A stretch of 15,132 bases of DNA from Echinostoma caproni (lineage: Eukaryota > Platyhelminthes > Trematoda > Plagiorchiida > Echinostomatidae): positions 5,232 through 20,363 of the forward strand of contig UZAN01047600.1 of assembly GCA_900618425.1 (NCBI GenBank), in the 5' to 3' direction. Positions 10,159 to 15,132 of this stretch are shown here, one piece after another. Each line of letters opens with the position of its first letter. The first letter of the stretch is position 1. The notes below the pieces were generated by a model, which was not told the origin of the DNA, made no database searches, and saw nothing but the letters and a program-made list of their open reading frames with translations. A program made the position numbers and the translations under genes.

Positions 10159-10756
10159 ATGCGAATTAGCTTTTTGGGACGAGGAACTGTAAATGTGGCG
10201 CGGTATCAAATCAACCTGCAAGTAGAAGAAAGTGATTGCAGTTCTGCTATTGATTTTGAACAACTAAATGCATTCATTCATCTTTCGTCTGACACATGCT
10301 CCAGTTGTACTGATTCGAATTCTCCAAACATCCCATTACCACTAGTAAAATGCATAAACACGCGTTCTCTCAAGGTATCAGCCGCATCTGGTCCAGACGA
10401 CTTAAGTCCCACACTTCCTAAACACGGTGCTGAGCCACTGTCTCACATTTTTGCGTATATAGCTAATCTTTCTCAAACTCCGAACTATTCCAAAGTGCTG
10501 GCGCCCGATGAGAATTACATTCATCCCCAAAGCAACGAAACGGGCCCCAACTGCGAAACGCTTCAGGTCATTTGATCTCAATTCCAATGAATTGAAATTA
10601 ATGAAACCGTCGGTTCTACATCGCCTTCAGTCAGCTCTCACTATCCCCCATGGCATTTATCAGTTTGCACACACCCATGCAACACAAGTGGACGGTCGAC
10701 CGTCACCTGAGCATCCCCCAAGTGGATGGTCACGAAATTTGCATGCAATGAACTAA
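10159..10756 (+). pseudogene. fragment of a non-LTR reverse transcriptase, N-terminal RT motifs, frameshifted
   Basis: The first frame (10159 to about 10505) contains LKVSAASGPDDLSPTLPKHG and AEPLSHIFAYIANLSQTPNY, the Ser-x-x-GPDGL block and following helix that precede the fingers of LINE reverse transcriptases. A one-base frameshift near 10505 moves the similarity to the frame starting at 10508: MRITFIPKATKRAPTAKRFR, then ELKLM and VLHRLQSALTIPHGIYQFAH, which match the x-x-IPK...RFRPISL...K-x-x-E block and the next motif. The catalytic Asp box is absent and similarity fades after about 10690, where an exact 12-base palindrome (ACGGTCGACCGT, 10692-10703) occurs. Dead LINE fragment, CR1/Jockey-type by appearance. 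Confidence 0.85.
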
Positions 10757-10915
10757 TAATATTCAAAATGTTTATGAAAAAATCGTTGAACAGGTTTTTT
10801 GCCGATTCAATTTTCCGATAATCGACCTCATTTCCATGGAATTCAAGTTAATATTTTTTCACAAATGTAGCGCAGTTTATATTGAAACAGACGTTTTTGA
10901 CTCAAATATAATAGT

Positions 10916-11084
10916 ATGTATCGGTTCCTTGTAATAAATCCCACAAAAGACATGGGATGTAACAGAAATTTACCCCATGGTATTGATCTCGGGTTTGTAC
11001 AAAAAGTTGAAGGAAAATTTGATCTAATGAACAATATTACTCGCCGTAGTTTCGTTTTTGATTTGCTTTGTTCGCTCCTACAAG
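10916..11084 (+). other. candidate exon with strong splice donor
   Basis: A frame open from ATG at 10916 reads NLPHGIDLGFVQKVEGKFDL then MNNITRRSFVFDLLCSLLQ and runs into CTACAAG|GTAAGC, a near-consensus donor, in phase 1. The sequence looks like real protein but the family is not recognised. A phase-1 acceptor exists at 11414, so this could be an alternative first exon spliced to 11415-11606. The true 5' boundary may instead be an internal acceptor such as GATGTAACAG ending at 10970. Confidence 0.4.
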
Positions 11085-11240
11085 GTAAGCTGGTTCCTAT
11101 TTTAAAAGCATTGATCGTAATTACCTGGAGGCATAGATTTTATTCAGAGTAGATAATAAACAATAGTGCTCTGTATTCATGTAATAACAAAAGGTCCATG
11201 TGGTCTTTTAATTACGGTTTTTGATTAATTCTAAATTATT

Positions 11241-11845
11241 ATGGAGCGCGATTTACCGCTTTCCAATGGTTCTTCAAGAAGTGCAGTTTATAAGCATCTC
11301 CGAAAGGAAAGTGCAGCCATTAATGCATTTAGGAATATAAAATGTGCTGGTAGGGACGGTCGGTTAGACGATATGGAACGGGTTCATCAGTCCATGTGTG
11401 TTAATGCCCATTAGCTCCAGCTATGGATTCTAAGGAATCCATAAAACAAACCAAAGTATCAGAGAATGATGTTCCTCCCCTGCCGAGCTATTCCACTACG
11501 GTAGCAGTCAATGAGCATGCAGTATTGTCCACAAGTGATTGGATGAATCAGTCTGTTGAGTGTCACTCTAAGGAAATTGTTGAAGAAAACATTTCGCATG
11601 TTGAATGTAAATATCGTTTGTATTTATGTAAAAGCATCTTTTAAGGACTGCAATTGGTTCTTACAGGTCCATGTATTGTTGACCGCTGCATCCAAATTCA
11701 AGTGCGTATAGACGGTATGTCTATATTCCGCGGGTCTAACTTTGGTCCTTATTGGGTCGTGTATGCCATCCGAGGTCACGGGTATTCATCATTAGTCTTT
11801 ATAATGAAATGTCTCAACCGAAGGATGCAGAATCATATCTCTTAG
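11241..11845 (+). CDS. three-exon gene resembling a transposon-encoded protein with IDG-x-x-IF motif
   Basis: Exons 11241-11349, 11415-11606 and 11667-11845 join in phase 1 at both junctions (donors GTAGGG and GTAAAT; acceptors CCCATTAG and TTCTTACAG; introns 65 and 60 nt). They give 159 residues from ATG to TAG, with an in-frame stop just upstream of the ATG. The N-terminus, MERDLPLSNGSSRSAVYKHL, is basic and Ser-rich. The middle is acidic and Ser/Thr-rich. The last exon has CIQIQVRIDGMSIFRGSNFG. From memory, many cnidarian, insect and flatworm transposon-linked proteins share a VDGLPLF-x-SS-x-x-x-FWPIL block, to which this is similar, though the WPIL part is lost. Their long region before this motif is absent, so this is probably a truncated or internally deleted copy. 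Family assignment is from motif memory only. Confidence 0.5.
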
Positions 11846-11880
11846 ATCTGATAGCTTAAATGAAACGTCTGTGTACAGTT

Positions 11881-12557
11881 GGATTCAAAATCAAACATAG
11901 CTGCTCGACCCTGGGTGCCATTTCTTCCCTAGTTCACCCCATCTGCAGTCTCTAAACGAGAAAGTCAAACATGTGCGCTGTGCTTATTTTTCCATGTTTG
12001 ACTTGTGTCCTGTGCTCCTTTTATTAACAAGTGCAATCGTTTCGTTATCCCGTTTCTCTTCCTGAATGGCTTGGTGATCATCTTTCGTAAAAAATCAGTA
12101 TTTTAAATGAGAGAGAAGACAGTCAATTACATCACTCAGTATTTCGGGTGTAGCTCCAAGTGCTGACTTACATCAGCGACTTGCCCATTTATTACTCCTC
12201 TGTACCAAATTTAAGTATGCTGCTGAGATCCCTATTCTGTTTCCGAATCTAACCAATCGGAACTGGCTGCACATAACATAAACGTATCTCCTCTCGTTAC
12301 ATATTGCACTTCGCCGGATCTTAATCTTCATCCTCAAAAATGCCTCGAATATTTTTACTTTGTACCGTTCCCCATATCACACTAACAATGTACAGGTTCA
12401 GAGAAAACCGATGAGCAGGGTCAACCATTCGAAGGATTTAGATGTCACTCTTCCAAGTGACCTTCGCTGGTCTTTAAATACTCAAACTTTTGCTCTCTGG
12501 TTTCAAATCTGTGACCTTTTTAGCCTTAAAACGTTCGATTCTCAGAATGGAGTATAA
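11881..12557 (+). pseudogene. heavily frameshifted CR1/Jockey-like reverse transcriptase
   Basis: Successive RT motifs appear in order but in shifting frames. At 11881 is GFKIKHSCSTLGAISSLVHP. At about 11952 is NEKVKHVRCAYFSMFDLCPV, standing where the catalytic Asp and AFDTV would be. At 12061-12087 is PEWLGDHLS. Next comes RRQSITSLSISGVAPSA at about 12111-12161, in place of SGVPQGSVLGP. At 12216-12227 is YAAE, in place of YADD. Last come LNLHPQKCLEYF and, at about 12429, SKDLDVTLPSDLRWS. Stops and indels are frequent. The active-site box has lost its second Asp pair, so the copy cannot be functional. It begins directly after the transposon-like gene and ends directly before a SINE-like repeat. 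Confidence 0.8.
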
Positions 12558-12565
12558 TAATGATT

Positions 12566-12715
12566 GGGTGGTGGTGGCCCTATGGTAGAGACAAAAATTA
12601 TCCCTAAGGGGATGTGTTCGAATAACACCACCACCACCTGGCTTCCCCCACTTGTGTACTGAATGGCAGCCGCTTCTCCCTTCCTGAAAATTTTATATTT
12701 GTATATTTAGGCTAA
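12566..12715 (+). repeat. second tRNA-derived SINE-like copy, diverged
   Basis: It starts GGTGGTGGTGGCCCTATGG, followed by a B-box-like GTGTTCGAATAA near 12614 and a complementary ACACCACCACCACC. It ends with ATTTGTATATTTAGGCTAA, close to the tail of the copy at 9941. The order of short shared blocks (CCACC, CTTCCC, TACT, TTTGTATATT) suggests both belong to one SINE family or share a tail. The A-box half is more decayed than in the first copy. Confidence 0.6.
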
Positions 12716-12883
12716 CGCCCAATGAGAGGTGAATTTCCAAATGTCTGTTTGAGTTACTAATAAGTAGCATGAATGGCGTTGTGCCTTTTATGACACAATT
12801 GTCAAGTCAAGTTAAAAGTGCACTTTATTCATCCAGTGTGGACAGAATTTTCAGTGACATTGCACGCTATTAAAAATTAGCTT

Positions 12884-14705
12884 TTAGATATGGTAAGTAG
12901 TTACTGAGATGATAATGAATCGGACACCAAGAACGCGTAAAAAAATAAGGAGAACGTCAACGCGGAAATGTACTTTAGACTGCATAAATTCGATTGATAT
13001 TCGCTCCCAACCAACAAAAGTGAAAGGTAAGGAAGGTACAACGGAGTTATGAAAAGCAATGGTACGAGTATACAAAGATTTAAATTTATTGCGGGTGACA
13101 GAAGTTGAAATGGAGCTAGACAGGGCTGCGTGTAAGGGCTGTGACGTATCCGACAAGATGGAGTCACACAGATGTTCACACGCATTCAGGTGTTGGTTGA
13201 CAATGGAATCAATCAGCTCCTCATAAGATACAGCTCCGTATCTAGAGGTGCTTTTCAGTGAGCGTCTAATTAATATGAAATCTTTAGACAATAGACCGTG
13301 AAAGATAACGGGAGAGTTGTAGGTACAATGGCATAAAACGCATGAGAAAATAAATTTGGAGATGATGTACAATGGCACCCTCAGATGCTGAAGGCGTGAT
13401 ATATAAAGGGTCAACTTTCTGAATTTAAGAAGTGTTCGTTCTACGTGATGGGACCATTTGAGGTCAGCAGACACGAAACAGTGAAGATATTCGAAGTGTT
13501 TTAACCTTTCAACTTTTAAGTTATTGATCAATATATTGGGAACAGATAATTCAGAAACAGTTGATGGCCTACGGTCAATGGAAAACAAAACGTCAATGCA
13601 TTCATTGGGGTTTAAAGAAAGGTAAACAACATCGGACCATTCAGAAATGGAACTTATGGTTGATTGAAGGCGGTTAGTTGAAGGGTTGTTGTTGTGAGAT
13701 GCACCACTAACTACTTTGTCTTCGGCATATTTTAAAGTGAAAACATTTGGGGTGATTGGCAAATTTTGGATATAAAAGGAGAACAGAAAAGGGGATAAAA
13801 TTGCACCCTACACCTGGTTTATAGTAACAGTAGAAGACCTAATACCATTGACACAAGTGAATTTGCGTCGGTCGGTAAAATAGTCATGCATCCAATTCAA
13901 AAGATTTGGTGGGAGATTATTTCACCGTAACAGTGTCAATAGGATGTTTCTGTCGACAGAGTTGAACGCGTTTGTGTAGTCCAAGAAACAAACGTGAACA
14001 ATTTTGTGTTTTTGGTCTATAGTAGATAAAATAGAATGTATAAGACAAACAACCGCATCTAAAGTAGAGCGACGCTTACAATAAGCAAAGCGATTGAAAT
14101 CACGAAATTTAGGATTGGAGAATAGGTGCTTAATAATAATATGCTCAAAAGTCTTAAGTAATACTGAAGTTGAAGCAATAGGCCGAAACTTACCCTTATC
14201 TTCCTTAGGTACTGGAGTGGTGCGCACATTACGACATGTGTTAACTAGTGTTCCTTCTGACAGACATGTATTAAAGATAAATGAAACGGTTCGTGCGAGG
14301 TGGTTTGCACATGTTTTAAGGACCATTAGGGAAAACCCAGCAGGACCAGCGGGTTTATTTCCATTGACAGCATTTAACTACTTTAAAACTTGATCTATTG
14401 TGACAGACACAGGAAGGTGGAAATCAAGTGACGTGATGTTTGGACTCGGTAAATCTTGCACAACGTTTTTCACTGAAGCAAATGATTTGTTGAGCTCATT
14501 GATATCACGAGTTGGTAAAGTTGAACGACCGCAGAGCAACTTCAGTCCGTTCCAAAGCAGAGGGCAGGATTTGTCTCCTAGCACGGTGTCAACATACAAA
14601 TGGTTGAGATGTGTTATCTTGTTTCTGATGTGAAAGTTGACAGATTTGACTGTAATTTTGTCTTTTGAGCGATACGCCCTTTCTTTCGACCTTCGTAACC
14701 ATTTC
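12884..14705 (-). pseudogene. CR1/Jockey-like non-LTR retrotransposon reverse transcriptase, nearly full RT domain
   Basis: Read on the minus strand from 14705, one single frame runs to a stop at 12884. It carries WLRRSKERAYRSKDKITVKS, LNAVNGNKPAGPAGF (normally KSAGPDG), VPKEDKGKFRPIA, RFAYCKRRSTLDAVVCLIHS, the catalytic box FLDYTNAFNSVDR near 13949-13987, WMHDYFTDRRKFTCVNG, GAILSPFLFSFYIQNLP, YAED at 13718-13729, LSLNPNECIDVLFS, LKHFEYLHCFVSADLKWSHH and a C-terminal SLYTRTIAFHNSVVPSLPF. Three stops interrupt the frame: 14378-14380, 13922-13924 and 13808-13810. There are no obvious frameshifts. The endonuclease half is missing, so the copy is 5' truncated at about 14705. The 3' untranslated part probably extends to about 12790, with a minus-strand AATAAA near 12828. 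Confidence 0.9.
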
Positions 14706-14713
14706 AGTCTATC

Positions 14714-15132
14714 GGAGATGAATCAGTGCTAGGACCACGTCTTTTCCTTGTCTTTATTAATGATCTTCCAGACGTCCTCGGACCACAAACTCTGCTGTTT
14801 GCAGAAGATGCCAAAATATGGAGAACAATAACAAAACCAGAAGATTCATTTGACCTCCAGAACGCCCTTGACGAAGCCTAATGATATTGAATTCAACGTT
14901 ACCAAATGTAAAGTCGTATCACTACGTCACAANCGTCACAACGGTCGTTTCCTCTACACTCTCGGACACGAAACTCTGCCTCACGCTCCATCCGAGAAAG
15001 ATCTAGGAGTAGTCATTGGCGCAGACATGAGTTGCTCCACAAACTGTTCCCAGGCATCATCCATTGCGGTAAAGTAGGTTGGACTGCTCAAATGTGTTTT
15101 TGGATCGTTTGAGCCGGCTTTGTTTCCACGTC
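14714..15132 (+). pseudogene. non-LTR reverse transcriptase fragment, second lineage, runs off the right edge
   Basis: The frame from 14714 reads GDESVLGPRLFLVFINDLPD, then LLFAEDAKIW with FAED at 14798-14809 (usually FADD or YADD), then SFDLQNALDEA and a TAA at 14879-14881. The next frame takes over with IEFNVTKCKVVSLRH, then LYTLGHETLPHAPSEKDLGV and VIGADMSCST. The segment usually found between, about a dozen residues with the W-x-x-x-W pattern, is missing, so a small frame-breaking deletion lies near 14870-14890. Similarity seems to continue past 15077 in another frame (GLLKCVFGSFEPALF). It is 5' truncated and head-to-head with the minus-strand element. One ambiguous base (n) is at 14933. 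Confidence 0.87.

Noticed and set aside
10692..10703. 12-base palindrome ACGGTCGACCGT as a binding site
   Set aside because: It lies at the edge of a dead retroelement fragment and nothing supports a regulatory role.
12901..13185. Second minus-strand frame of 94 codons
   Set aside because: It overlaps the C-terminal part of the reverse transcriptase in another frame and has no motif of its own.
14094..14633. Plus-strand frames over the minus-strand retroelement
   Set aside because: They are antisense shadows of the minus-strand reverse transcriptase frame, which carries the real motifs.
12884..15132. Twin-primed (5' inverted) single LINE insertion
   Set aside because: The two oppositely oriented parts cover overlapping RT motifs and differ in sequence, so they are separate elements.

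Overview
This is eukaryotic nuclear DNA, most likely from a parasitic flatworm. A digenean trematode fits best; a pseudophyllidean cestode cannot be excluded. The reasons are spliced exons with phase-matched GT/AG boundaries, a mix of very short (60-86 nt) and very long (about 4 kb) introns, several families of non-LTR retrotransposon in different states of decay, and tRNA-derived SINE-like repeats. There are no operons, bacterial-type genes, CRISPR arrays or rRNA genes. Names given to host genes are tentative because no family could be recognised for them.

Left part (1-5430): the 3' end of a plus-strand gene for a coiled-coil protein, which enters from outside the window. Its exons are 2-82, 4072-4308 and a short last exon 4755-4784 whose stop codon overlaps an AATAAA signal. 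A roughly 4 kb intron separates the first two. Two other 3' ends are possible: read-through of the 4308 donor, or a downstream exon at 4897.

Middle part (5430-10160): a decayed RTE-like reverse transcriptase 3' half (about 5877-6740), then a minus-strand gene that is invisible to simple ORF searches. Five short exons between 8508 and 7181 join in phase into a 227-residue reading frame with one clear membrane segment. The protein is not recognised and is the best candidate for something undescribed. Upstream of it on the minus strand lie an AT microsatellite (8940-9096), a possible further exon (9393-9183) and a tRNA-like SINE (9941-10108).

Right part (10160-15132): a repeat graveyard. In order it holds a frameshifted N-terminal RT fragment (10159-10690), an isolated candidate exon (10916-11084), a three-exon, transposon-like gene (11241-11845), a heavily frameshifted CR1/Jockey-like RT (11881-12557), a second SINE-like copy (about 12566-12715), a much better preserved minus-strand CR1/Jockey-like RT (14705-12884, one frame with three stops), and head-to-head with it a plus-strand RT of another lineage that runs off the right edge (14714-15132).

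The retroelement pieces are from several lineages and do not form one system. Nothing suggests that the two host genes cooperate.
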